Assembly: GCA_024663395.1 (NCBI GenBank)
Contig: JANFAH010000011.1
Coordinates: forward strand, 1,488,001 to 1,552,000
Length of the DNA: 64,000 nucleotides
Source: Pisolithus tinctorius
Lineage: Eukaryota; Basidiomycota; Agaricomycetes; Boletales; Pisolithaceae
Direction: 5' to 3'
In this document: piece after piece, positions 32,838 through 44,334 of the stretch
Layout of the letters: the number at the start of each line of letters is the position of its first letter
Position numbering within the stretch: the stretch's first letter is position 1
The notes under the pieces: model-generated
The model's database searches: none
What the model was told of the DNA's origin: nothing
What the model saw: only the letters and a program-made list of their open reading frames with translations
Translations under genes and position numbers: made by a program

Positions 32838-34762
32838 TATGCCAGCTAGAAGGAAGCGAGGGTGCTAGTGTGAATTAGGTGTGTAGGCTGCTTCCATGAC
32901 CAAATAAATAGCTCAGTAGTGAACATTTCATCCTCTGTTTTCTCTTCTTCCTTGCCTTCTTTTCTTCACTCACTTCAAGTCAGGTGTGTAACCCTTTGTG
33001 CAAGATCATAAATTGTCCACTAACCAATGTTTGGCCTGAACCCAGTCTTTCCTTACCTGAACATCTTTTCCTTTCCATCTTGCTTGATTTCACATCAGCA
33101 AAGAGTGTGTGGTGACTACATGTTCCACAGTTCCACTGGCCCACAGTTTGACTACATGTCTACCAGGTCAAATTCCTCATGCCTGCAACTAGGTTGTCTG
33201 CTGTTACTTGCAAAGTTGGTCCCCCCATTGGTGCCCAGGGATCAAAGAGAGTCAATCCTACTGTCACTTCACCCACCAAAGCCCAACCTTCACATGGTGC
33301 AAAGTCCCATCACTGGGTAGTCAAACATGAGTACAGACCTACTTCCTGTGTCTTGTGTACTACTGTCTCAACTCCTTCCATCAGCATGAGGCAGAAATCA
33401 GGATACAATTTCTGAAACACTCAAGCCAATGTCAGGGGATGGTGAGGAGTGCCCAGGGTGTAGCACTACCATTTTTTTTTTTTTTTGCTTACTGACCACT
33501 GTTTTCAGAACAGTGAATCCAGCTCTGTAGCTCGACATCCCCCTCTCCAGCTGCACTCAAGTTGCAATTCTTCACAAGGGTTGACAGAGAAAGAATGTGA
33601 GGATCAGTACCTTGACTCCTTCCAGACAAAACAGGTTACACTCCAGAATGGTATGAAGCTTGACTGCACTGTTGCCCTTGAGCAGCTATGATTGGGCATC
33701 ATTTCTATGGAAGATATAGTTGCTGAACAGGGTCACAAAAAGTGTAAGTATGTGATCTATGTATGTAGCTGTATTCCTTCTCAAGGTCACCACCAGCTGT
33801 TACCCCCAATGACAGTGAAGAGGATGAACAAGCTGTTGAGAGTATGGTGCAAGCTGAAGGTGATCTGGTCTCAGAGAACCTGGTGGATCATGATGGTCAC
33901 CAAGCTGTTGAAAATATGATGGACTCCATTCATCATGATGATGTTGAGCATGAAATTGCATCAGGTTTGTTTATTTGATTAAACTGCATTATTCACATAA
34001 TTTACATGTGTCATTGAATAGACAGTGATTGGTCAGCTGACCAGAGGTGTGACCTTAAATGCAAACAAACCCTGAGAGAAATCTGTGCTGGCAATTATGA
34101 TACTGATAACCGTCCTTCCATTCCCCCTCTCCCTTCTCCATCCTCATCAGAAGAAGAAGAAGAAGGAGCTGCTGATACTGAAGGCAACACTTACAGCTCT
34201 GTGACCAGGCAGCATAGGGAAGCCAAAGGGAAATCTCATGCCCTAGCCAACACATCCTCTGAAGATGAGGATGGACCTAGTGACACTGGAGGCCTCCCTG
34301 ATGGCTTGGAGATGACCAGGATGCATGGGAAACCCAAAGGATGACATCATGCCTTCTGCAAGGTAGTAGTCACACCCTCTGCACCTACCCTAGCCAGTGA
34401 CCTCAGTCAATGTGAGGATGCATCCAGTGCAGAAGCAGGCTTACTGTACTTCAAACCAGGGCAGCTTCCCTTGGAAGCCATACAAAAGGCACAGGCACTT
34501 GGCATGCACACCACTCAAGAAGCCCAGGCAATTGCAGATGAGTATGGCAAGACTCTTGGGTCAATCATGGCTGCTGCTGGTCTTACCACAAAGGCAACTT
34601 CTGCTGAATCTGTGTGGAACATGCATCAGGCTTGGTATGCACATACCAATCCAAAACATCTGCAGGTCAGTACATCCTAACTTGTTGCAGTTTTGACTCC
34701 ACATTGATTCAATTGCAGAGGAAACCAAAGACTACTATAGGCATTACACCAAGCACTATGAG
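32838..34762 (+). pseudogene. Multi-exon orphan gene, cut at its 3' end by Gyp-3
   Basis: A likely start is MPARRKRGC at 32838, with a donor gtgtgt at about 32879. Later exon-like blocks are TRLSAVTCKVGPPIGAQ (about 33180), a polar exon LTEKECEDQYLDSFQTKQ (about 33580), and an acidic exon NDSEEDEQAVESMVQAE (about 33810). The final exon from about 34023 contains an acidic SSSEEEEEGA run, then LYFKPGQLPLEAIQKAQALG, IADEYGKTLGSIMAAAGL and SVWNMHQAWYAHTNPK (about 34450-34670). A short intron precedes EETKDYYRHYTKHYE, where the reading ends at the Gyp-3 terminus. I recognise the last blocks only as a recurrent Agaricomycete family without known function. An in-frame TGA at about 34342 suggests decay. 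Between 32511 and 32838 no gene is seen. Confidence 0.5.
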
Positions 34763-34978
34763 TGTTAGGGGTTATGCCCTGAAAATAGGAGCTACTTAGT
34801 ATGGGCATGTGATACCTTGGTATCACATGCCTCCTCATATATAAATGTTGTCTCGAAAATTTTAGATAGACATCCTTTTTGTCTCTACATCTTACTGTGT
34901 GAATACCATATGGTACACTTCATGCATGTGAGCTTGAGACAATCCTACAACAACCTTACAATTTTTTGAAGTGTGCTA
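34763..34978 (+). repeat. Candidate 5' LTR of Gyp-3
   Basis: Begins TGTTAGGGGTTATG exactly where orphan-gene coding stops, and has TATATAAA at about 34837. ATGAG occurs on both sides (34758-34762 and 34979-34983). The 3' boundary is uncertain: the unit does not end in a clean CA, and an alternative end is the GACA at about 34996. No second copy is visible downstream of Gyp-3, so the LTR assignment is tentative. Confidence 0.45.
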
Positions 34979-34991
34979 ATGAGTATTTGCA

Positions 34992-37511
34992 ATGACACAC
35001 ACAACCCACTCTTATGCAAGAGCAATGGCAACTAAACCACCTGACAGAGGGGGTGAACCCCCTCCAGATGAAAATAATCATCAGAAAGAAAAAGGACCTC
35101 CCAAGGTCCAAAGGGATAAGAAAAAGAAACAAAAAGAGGATCCAACCTCAAGGATCACAGTGCAGGGCACTAATCCAGAAGCGGGCACTATGCAGCCTGA
35201 AAATGAAGTGCCCATGCCTGGAGAGTTCCAAGCATCAGTAACAATGGAAGAAAGTACCAAGAGAGGTATGAGGGAAGCAAGCCTGGCAGAGGTATTCATC
35301 AAAGTGATGAGTCCATTGACTCCTCAACCATCTGAATTAGAGAACTCATGGGTGATGCAAAACCTGAACAATCCTCAGGATATTGAGAACCCCTTAAGTT
35401 GAGTGTACATTGAAGGCAAGATGCCTTCAATGAGAGAACTTGATGAGGAAGTTCCTCTCAATCCTTGGGTAGCCTTGGCAGCTATGAATGAATTTCTGGA
35501 AAATATCCAGCAGCAATGGAGGGACTATGGGTATGGACCTGAAAGCTTCCATAACCACGGGATAGACACAGGCAAGCATCACACCAATATGATAGAGCAT
35601 ATCAGACAAGTGCTCACAATTGAGAACCTCAAGGAACAAACTAGTAGGGCTAGCAACCCAGACACTAGGACAGCAACAAAGAGGGAAGAGGTAACCCCTC
35701 CTGCCCTGCAGGATAGACCTGCCTTGAGAGAAATCCATACAAATGAACGAGAACATTGTTCGACACAGGGGTATTTAACCCCAGGAAGGCTACCAACAGG
35801 GCGAAGCATTAGTGCCCCAGTTGGAAGTAGAGGCAACAGGAGTGGTCTTGCTCCTAGTATGCCAAATCAACCAGCATATCTGTCTGGGCAAGACTCAGAC
35901 ATCATTTGCCATATGTATGGAACTAGAAGAGGAACAGCTATCCTCCATCAGATGGCATGAGACCATGCCATTGAAGTGAGGAACGCAGTTGGAGGTGGAC
36001 CTCCAGATGACAGAGGACCCCCTGACAGTGATGGGGAGGATTGGAACTCCCCATGAAGGAGTGAAGATCACAAACATCCCTATCTGGGATGAGGGAATGG
36101 ACCACCAAGGGACAGCCCCCCCAAAGGAAGGAATCATAGGGGAGGTCCACTGGGAGGTGGTTTCCCCAGAGGAGATCCAGGCTTCCCTGGAGGGGATCTC
36201 CCCTCCAATGACAAAGATGAGGATGATCATTATGGTCATGGAGGTCATGGGGGAGGCCCCACAAGAGGTCAGGGAAATTGGCCTAATTATTTAAGGGGAT
36301 TCACCCCAGGAAATACAAGATATATCGACTTCATGCAAAACAGGTATGCTCAGCATATCTGGGAGCAAGTGGGCCAGCCCACAGGACAATTGGGACCAGA
36401 GGTTAAAGCTATGGGTGTCCCAAAGCCAGGGAAATATAAAGGCCAGGATGATGTTGAGGAGTTTGACAACTGGCTAGGACAACTGCTCAAGTACTTCCAT
36501 ACATTCAAAGTGACAGGCCTGGACCGTGACATGGACAGGGTCCTGTACACCTATGCATACTTGGAGGGGTTGGCCTTCCAATGGTATGACCAGGAGGTTG
36601 AATCCCCTAACAAGCAGATTAGGGACTGGTCCTTCAAGGACCTGATCTGTGGACTCTTCAAATGATTTGTCCACAAAGCATCCATACAGAATGTGGCTGA
36701 TCAGTTCGACTGCACAAGATATGAACATGAGAAGGGGGCTCTCGCATTCTACAATGACTTAAAACATCATGCACACTGAATGGTGCAACCTCTGGATGAT
36801 TATTCATTCTGGAGGAAGTTCTTGCACAGATTACCACATACGATAATCAAGAGCATATTTGAAGCTTGCAGAATTTCTGCTGAACACTTGATGATCAAGG
36901 AGATCCTCGAAGAAGTGTGCTGCATGGACACAGCACAAAAAGCCATAAATATGCATATGAGATCAAGCCACACTGGCTCTGGAGGGAAATCCCTCCAAGG
37001 ACAAAGTGGTTTGTACTCACATGGGAGGAAGGGCAATCATAACCCTCCAACAAATGAGAACTTTAAGTACATAAAGAAAGGGGACACCCTCTATTGACGA
37101 AAGATGAATCCCCCCTCAAAGGGGAATAAATTCATAAAGAGGGATGGCTCAGACCATCAATTTTGTCAGAAAGAGCAGAATCACTCATATGACAAGGGGA
37201 AACAACCCCAGAAATTCCTAACAGGTATCACCTGCTACAATTGCAACAGAGAAGGCCACATGGCACTGAGTTGCCCCCTTCCTCGCAAGGATAAGGGCAA
37301 AGCCATGGCTAAGCCACGGCTATATGCAATCAACACCCAAGAGGATGCAGAGCATGATCATGCATGCATAGAGGACAAAGTAGAGAAGGTACCAAATGAG
37401 CCTAATGATGACAAGGTAGTACAGGCATATGAGGGAATTACAGAGGTTGCCACCAAAAATACAGAGTTGGCAGAACCCAACAAACTTATCGATACCTTTG
37501 AGACATACTAG
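34992..37511 (+). pseudogene. gag: Gyp-3 gag
   Basis: From the ATG at 34992 a long N-terminal region is rich in Pro/Gly/Lys (PPDRGGEPPPD). A second region encodes LTPGRLPTGRSISAPVGSR. A Gly/Pro-rich PPDDRGPPDSDGEDW stretch (about 36000) follows. The gag core is at about 36400-36900 (PKPGKYKGQDDVEEFDNWL, YLEGLAFQWYDQ). A CCHC knuckle, CYNCNREGHMALSC, lies near 37233-37274. Stops are at 35399, 35958, about 36046, 36663, 36778 and 37096, nearly all TGA. Much longer upstream of the core than Gyp-1 or Gyp-2 gag, so a different gypsy lineage. Confidence 0.8.
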
Positions 37512-37538
37512 GAGGTAGACAAGGAAGATGAGCCAGTA

Positions 37539-38890
37539 GTGTATTTTGGTGCAATGGATCCCAAAGATGAACCTCTTGAGGAAGAGGTGGTCTATTGCAT
37601 GTCAATACACACAGAAGCTCTGGAAGGGCAGATGCCCTCTGAGGGCGATGCCCCAATGCAAGAGGATGATCCTCTGATACAGGAAGACAGTCCCAGTAAT
37701 GGTGTTCCACGAACTGAGGATGGATCAACCAGATCTATCCCTGACATGGTACAAGATACTGAGTGATGGGATTGGTCAGACCTATATGGAGCTGTACATG
37801 AGTTCACATGTGATGAGTGTAGCCACCATGTGGATCACATAGCCAAGGGGCTACTAAACAGCAATCCATCTCTGGTCAGGGTTCTCACACATAATGAGAA
37901 TCATGCTCAATGGGAATACAAAAGGGGTAGGGAGGATGGAAGGCATGCTCCAATGGAAACACCAAATCTTAGTGCCTGGCACACTAGGATGGCCCTTCAC
38001 CTACTAGCATATCATATCCAGTGTATGGAAGGACATCAAAGGGATGCCCTTCAAGAGATATTGATAGCATGTGAAGATGTGTGTCATGTGGCTCAACCCA
38101 TTTAACATTGGATGAGCCCTTGGGGAATGCTATGATCAATTTACAACTGCAGAGTGTAATGACCCCTAATGTCTGAATGTGGTCATCAAAACACCATGGG
38201 GAATAGTGTGGATAAATAGAGATGGGATGGTAGAGGACCTGCCTACCTCCCAAGAGGATGATATAGTAAGAAGTGCATCACTCAGAATAAATGAGGACAA
38301 GATGGACCTAGACCCTCATCAAGTAGAACAACCTGAAATCACAGGTGGGACCTGGACTTGGTCACCGGTTTATGGAGCTACTCACTCCAAGCATTGCCCT
38401 GAATGCCAACAATGCAGGGAACACATTGATGAGGCCATAGCTGAGGAGAATACCTTGCTCTCCATCGCACTGCAGTTCCCTGTGCAACTCATGTTCTGTG
38501 AGTACAATAGGGGCTGGGAAGACTGCAACCACACCCAAATGGAGGGGCATGGCATGAATATTGATCACATCCAGTGCACAATATGTATGATGGCTAATCA
38601 CATCAGGTCCCTCGAAGCACAATGGGTACAAGCATTGTGTGATATCCAATGCTTGTGCACAACTGTGCAGACCAGGGATGATATTCCTGGGGAGCTGTAT
38701 GATCAGCTCTGTACAACTGAGCATCGCATAAGTCGTCCTAACCCAAATAACAATGAAGTCAGGATATACCCTGATGATATGGTGGTGGAAACACCACACA
38801 GAGATATAATCATTGAGGGACATTCCATCCATGATAACCCATGTATGGCTGCAATGGATTTGCAACTGATAGCAAAGCCATTGATGCACA
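37539..38890 (+). pseudogene. Gyp-3 insert between gag and protease with a duplicated domain
   Basis: After an acidic stretch (PMQEDDPLIQEDSP) come two related domains of about 95 residues: copy 1 at about 37810-38100 and copy 2 at about 38390-38660. Shared features: a leading cysteine pair (CDEC or CPEC), HVDHIA or HIDEAI, EYKRGREDGRH or EYNRGWEDCNH followed by ME, a later AYHIQCME or ANHIRSLE, and DALQEI or ALCDI. Copy 2 has extra cysteines (CPECQQC, CTICMM). Not a domain I can name. It reads in frame toward the protease at about 38960. A frame break and stops separate the copies. Confidence 0.55.
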
Positions 38891-38929
38891 CTTTTCAGTA
38901 TGCAATGCATACTAAGCAGGAAATGGGAA

Positions 38930-41900
38930 CCCACCCACACATCACACCAGAATTGTGCATGTGCATAATGGTAGATACTGTCATAAATGGCTGTAAAGCC
39001 TACATGATGATTGACACTGGAAGCACTGGAAACTTTGTGAGCCCAGCTTTCTCCAAGGTCACAAAGATGAAAGTGTTTCTGCTCGATCAGCAGCTTATGC
39101 TGCAATTGGGCTGCATAGGTAGCTGATCAAAAATTACACATGGAGGACTCTCCATGATAAAGATGGGCCACAAACAGACCAACTGTTATTTCGATGTGGC
39201 TAATATTGATCGCTATGACTGTATTCTAGGAATCCCGTTCCTTAGGCAGCACAAAGTAGTGCTTGACTTCGCTGAAAAGTCGATGATGATCACAGGCAAA
39301 AAGGTCCTCATGCTCACAGAGCCTGAGGTCGCCAGAGAGGGGCGCCCATGCCCCCCTAAAGCCACCACCTCCTTGAACAAATGACTAGCATGCCTTGCGA
39401 GGCTGTCACAGCCTTGTGAGGGCTTGCCAGGGGGAGGGCAGTTAGAGTTGAGAAGTGAGCCTACACTCACAGTAATAAAACCAATACAAAAAAGAAGATT
39501 GGGGGACAAAGATATACCTTGCCTAAGGGAGCAATGGTTTGAAAAGTTTAGATGAAGTTTTGAAGGTGTCAAACCGAAATTACCTCCCTTATGGGAGGTA
39601 AACCACAGGATTCCCCTGATTGATGAGGACAAGCAGTACTCATACCACTTGCCTTGTTGCACTGATGCACTAAAGCAGGAGTTGTTGGATAAAATCCATC
39701 AGTACACAGATGTGGAGTGGTGGGTTCTAAAAAGTGTCCCACAAGCTGCACCCATGCTGTGTATACCAAAGAAGAATGGCAAACTATGAACAGTCATTGA
39801 CTGTCATCAAAGAAATGAAAATACAATAAGGGATGTAACTCCCTTCCCTGATCAGGACCAGATCAGGATGGACATTGTGAGAGCAAAGTATTGCTCAAAG
39901 ATTGACTTGTCAAATGTGTATGAACAGGTATGCATTGAGCCTGAAGATGTCTGGAAGACAGCCTTTTCAATGATTTATGGCACTTTTATAAGCCAAGTCA
40001 TGCAGCAGGGGGATTGTAATGCCCCTGCAATGTTTCAATGCCTTATGACTGTGATCTTTAGAGATCACATAGGACATTTCATATGTCTATCACAATGATA
40101 TATTCATCTATAGCAATACACTGGAGGAGCATGAGCAGCACCTCCAGATAGTGTTTGAAACACTATGTTAGGCTGACTTCTTTCTCGAAAGAGAGAAGTG
40201 CAACTTATACACTGAGAAACTCGACTGCCTTGCGCACATAATCAATGCCAAGGGCATGCATGCAGATAGAGACAAGATGTCTTGGATTAGGAACTGGAGA
40301 GTACCTAAGTCACTCAACGAGGTTCAACAGTTTGTTGGCCTCATAGAATATGTGGCACAGTTTATGCCAGATATTTTGGCATACATGATGCCACTAACTG
40401 GGATACAAAGGAATGGACATCCATTCCTGTGGAGGGAAATCCATGACCGATGCTTCTAGATGATTAAGGACCTGGCTTGCAAATACCCAGTACTGCAGCC
40501 AATAGATCCAAGGAAGGAAGAGCCAATATGGCTCATCTGTGATGCATCACTCTATGGAGTGGGTGCACTGTATGGGCAAGGACCCAAATGGAAGACCTGC
40601 TGACCAGCAGGTTTCATGTCAAAAAAGCTGAGCAATGCTCAACAAAACTATAGGACCTTTGAGTGAGAGACCCTCATGATAATCAAAGCTTTACTGAAAT
40701 GGGAGGATAAACTCCTTGGGTTTAAGTTCACAATAGTGACAGATCATGAGGCCCTGGGATACCTCAAAACCCAATGAAAACTGTCAAGCTGACAGGTCCA
40801 GTGGATAGATTATATGTTGTACTTCAACATGAACATAGTATATGCCAAAGGTTCAGAGAACTGAGTGGTGGATTGCCTATCCTGTTACTATGAGGAGGAA
40901 GGAGGAGACAACATCTCCAACGAGAATGACATATGCCTGGACCCAGAGGGAGATGATCTCCCTCAGGACAGATGGCAAGAGCTGAGACTATCAGCAATGG
41001 AAGAGCAGGAAGGAACTCTTCATAAGAGTAACTGGCTAAAGGAAAAATGGGAGAACCACATCCTGGAGGCTCAGGAGATGGCCTCAGCCGCAGAAAGGAA
41101 CAACAAGGAAACCCCTCTCACAATTGCAGAGGAGGATCCATTGATATTTGAATCTGCTGAGGCCTCCGAACCTTGCCAATAACCTATGGAGATGTGCCAG
41201 AATTGCTGGACACCATCCATAAGGGATACAAGAACAAGCCTATGCTCATGAAGATACTAGCACAACCATCACATCACCCTCAATTTGAGGAGAGAGACGG
41301 CCTGCTTTACACAAACAATTGTGGTGGAGAGGAAGTGTTGTGCCTTACACATGCAAAGTACAAGAACAATGACATAATTGCATGGGTCATAGACCAGGCA
41401 CACAGGATGCTGGGACATTTTGGATCCCAGAGAACAGCAGATTACATCCACAGGTGGTACTGGTGGCCAAAACTCGGTCGAGAAGTGGACAGGTTCTGCA
41501 GAACCTGCCCTGTATGTCAGACAACAAAGGCCAACAATCAGCAGCCTCCAGGACTACTGCACAGCCTACCTGTGCTGAGACAACCATGGGGGTCAATAGC
41601 AATGGACTTTGTGGGACCATTCCCACCAAGTGAAGGGTATGACTACCTGTGGGTAGTCCTATGCTGTCTGACATCCATGATACACCTGATACCAGTGAAG
41701 ACAGTGGTGCAAGCTTTGGAACTTGCATGGATATTCATAAAAGAAATAGCCCACTTGCATGGGCTACCAGAGACAATCATCTTGGACAGAGACACAAAAT
41801 TTATGTCAACATTCTGGCATGAAACACACAGAATGTTAGGAGCAAAGCTCTTAATGTCAACTGCATTTCACCCACAGATGGACAGCACATCCAAACAAGC

Positions 41901-42782
41901 CATATGCAATGTAGCACAGATGCTACAGTCAATGGTCATTCTGGCATGAAACACACAGAATGTTAGGAGCAAAGCTCTTAATGTCAACTGCATTTCACCC
42001 ACAGATGGACAGCACATCCAAACAAGCCATATGCAATGTAGCACAGATGCTACAGTCAATGGTCCATCTGGACCAGAGGGACTGGGTGTCGAAGCTGCCA
42101 ATGGTCGAGTTTGCAATAAACTTGAGCATCAACAGTTCTACAGGGTTCACCCCATTTGAACTGAACTATGGACATATGCCTGTAATGATGCAATGCATCG
42201 AGAAAGGGATGACTATGTTGTCCCCAGCAGTAAGGACATTCATCTGACAAGCACTAGAAAATTTAGAGATGGTGCATGATGCCATAATCGAGAGTAGGGT
42301 GGTGCAGATGTACCATGCCAACAAGAAATGAGCAAAAGAAACTCACCTTCGAGTCAGAGAACTGGTGTAACTCTCCACAAAGAACCTGACCATGCCCAAA
42401 GGACGAGCTCATAAGCTCATGCCAAGGTTCATTGGACCAATGAAGGTTCTGCACTGTGAAAGTGTTTCATGTTGGGCTTCTGCACAAATATGAGCCAAAT
42501 GACGACTTACTGTTTCCATGACATGATGCACATGCCTTCTATGATGTCAGTATGACTGACAATGACAAATGGATAGTGGACAGGGTACTCACCCACTGGT
42601 GGTCTGAAAACAAGGTAGAATTCCTTGTTAAGTGGAATCTGGGAGACTCCACATGGGAACCAACATCCCACTGCAAGAAGCTCAAGGCCCTAGACAGGTA
42701 CCTCAAACTTCAAGGCATGCGGAATGTATGCCAGTTGCCTTGCAAGGCACAGGATATGCAGCAATGCATAGTAGCCACATAG
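38930..42782 (+). pseudogene. pol: Gyp-3 pol: protease, RT, RNase H, integrase, chromodomain
   Basis: Protease has intact DTG (MIDTGSTGNF, about 39010) and ILGIPFL downstream. RT: VIDCHQRNENT, KIDLSNVYEQV, then YHND in place of YxDD (about 40090) across a frameshift. RNase H is at about 40530-40870 (ICDASLYGVG, TIVTDHEALGYL). The integrase zinc domain is at about 41400-41520, with MDFVGPFPPS and ILDRDTKF retained; Glu is replaced by Lys. A 127-bp tandem duplication (41811-42064) then shifts the frame. A chromodomain closes pol at about 42560-42700 (VDRVLTHWW, FLVKWNLGDSTWEP). Many TGAs, for example 39124, about 40760 and 42246. Chromovirus of a different branch from Gyp-1/2. No 3' LTR is visible; A-rich sequence follows (42828-42870). 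Confidence 0.85.
41811..42064 (+). repeat. 127-bp perfect tandem duplication in the Gyp-3 integrase
   Basis: 41811-41937 (attctggcat to caatggtc) is repeated immediately as 41938-42064 with no difference I can see. Because 127 is not a multiple of three, the integrase frame is shifted at the junction. Confidence 0.93.
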
Positions 42783-43090
42783 TGACTATGAGTAGTCATG
42801 TACTACTAACAGAACCAAATGGACTCAGAGAAAAAAAAAAAGTGAAATAAAAATAAAAATAAAATAACAAAGATAAAGATCAAAAGCCTAAAAATAACTG
42901 AACACCACATTCTGTCAAAGGTAGATAGTATAATGTAGCCACCTGCTGATCACCCCTCACATGTTTTTTCTATGTTGAGTATTACTTAAGTTGTTTAATT
43001 ACACCTCATGCCCTCCCTTTTTACTCTTGCTTCTTCCTCACTCATACCACTTCGTAGCACCACCTCCTTCCAACACAACAAATCATCCAG
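42783..43090. other. A-rich stretch after Gyp-3, no gene
   Basis: Poly-A/aaataaaa tract at 42828-42870, then unique AT-rich sequence. The expected Gyp-3 3' LTR is absent, so the element is either truncated here or its end is unrecognised. Confidence 0.5.
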
Positions 43091-43091
43091 T

Positions 43092-43337
43092 ATGTCTTCC
43101 TGCGATAACTGCTGCAGTACCCAGAGCTCACACTCCCCCCAACCCTCCCCACACCATTCTCACAGGGAGTCAGCCACACGTGATCATGGTGAGCTCTCTG
43201 CATGTCGAGGTGCACGACCTGATAGCAAGGCTCCTCACTCACTGTCCCCTGCTGCTCAGCACAGCACACATATGGTCAGCAGTGGCCAGAAACATGCTCA
43301 CTCCCCATCTGTCACATTGTCACATGCCTCATCTTGA
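43092..43337 (+). CDS. Small Ser/His-rich ORF, uncertain
   Basis: 81 codons from an ATG at 43092 (MSSCDNCCSTQSSHS) to a TGA. It is rich in Ser, His and Pro and has a cysteine cluster in the first ten residues. A pyrimidine-rich leader precedes it. The following TGA could be a decayed arginine codon, so this may be the first exon of something longer. No family recognised; a chance ORF is possible. Confidence 0.25.
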   Translation: MSSCDNCCSTQSSHSPQPSPHHSHRESATRDHGELSACRGARPDSKAPHSLSPAAQHSTHMVSSGQKHAHSPSVTLSHASS

Positions 43338-43339
43338 GA

Positions 43340-44232
43340 GTGCTGTAGGAAAAGTCCAAGTAGCTGTATAATACAAGCTAGATGGCTTAGATAACAACAA
43401 TAAAAATGAAGGGAATGAATTGCTCGTCCCAAGGGATTCTGGACTGTCAAGACTAGAAGGTGAGACCTGGTGCTTTGTAGCAGTAGTGACTCGTGATGTG
43501 CATGGCATGGTCTGCAGAATAGTACTGGCGATGCAAGCAGTGCAAGCGGTATACATAGTTCGTGCACGGCAGGATGCCAGATGTGCGGTGTAGATGAAGT
43601 GAAAAGGAAACTTGTGGTGACCTTCCAACTGCCAAAAGGTATCATTCTGCACCTAAGTACAGGGCTTTATAGTCTGGAAAAACCTGGAACCTAAGTAAGA
43701 CAGAGTATGAGTAAGGGAAAACTGTGCAACAGCACATACACATAAGACAGGACAGGCCAGAACAGAGGCCGAGGGTATACTACTAACAAAAAAAGGGAAC
43801 AGAGACCATGGTAAAAGAAAGAGTCTGAGGGAAAAGAAGCAACCAGAGGGCAGAGGCCATGGGTATAACATTGTGTGAGAGGGAACAAGGGTGCTGGGAA
43901 GGTAGTGAGGCAAGTGGGAAGGCAGTGCGTGAATGGCAGTGGATGTGAGAGGTTCAGGAATGTAATGACAGTCATGGAACAGTAGATGATAGGGGCTTAC
44001 ATGTCCAAGGAATGCAGATTCCTTACACCTGCAGGGGACTTGGATGCTGACCATCCCCAGTCAGCCATGTGGCATGGAGGACATAAATAGCTTGCTGCAT
44101 GGTGATGGCAAAGGTGTGGTGCTGAGGGTTCAAGAACACTGGAGGATTCTGCATAGAAGTGAAGGAAGAATGGAGCTGAGGTAGGTGAGAAGACCATTGA
44201 ATGCCATGTATAGGCATCTGGACTGATGACAT
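43340..44232 (-). other. Unassigned region, possible first exon on minus strand
   Basis: No known domain. The minus frame 44232-44026 (MSSVQMPIHG to PSPLQ) ends at a consensus donor gtgtaag and is divergent from the gene starting at 44335. It could be a small first exon or part of the Gyp-4 LTR. The block ggggacttggatgctgacc at about 44036 reappears near 46110 (ggggactttgaatgctgact), so the region is partly repetitive. Other minus frames here are low-complexity Ser/Leu/Pro stretches. Confidence 0.3.
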
Positions 44233-44334
44233 AAGTGCCTCATGGCCACTAAGTATATAATTGTTAGTGCATGGCTCAAACCTTCACATCAATTTGATTC
44301 TTCCCTCCCATCAATTGCCTCTCTTACACTCATC

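Noticed and set aside
34763..34978. A solo LTR inserted in the orphan gene, with ATGAG on both sides as target duplication
   Set aside because: If solo, orphan-gene coding should resume after 34983, but gypsy gag follows instead. Kept as a tentative 5' LTR of Gyp-3; the ATGAG match may be chance.
43653..44054. Minus-strand 133-codon ORF
   Set aside because: Low-complexity Ser/Leu/Pro composition, no motif, no splice or start support.
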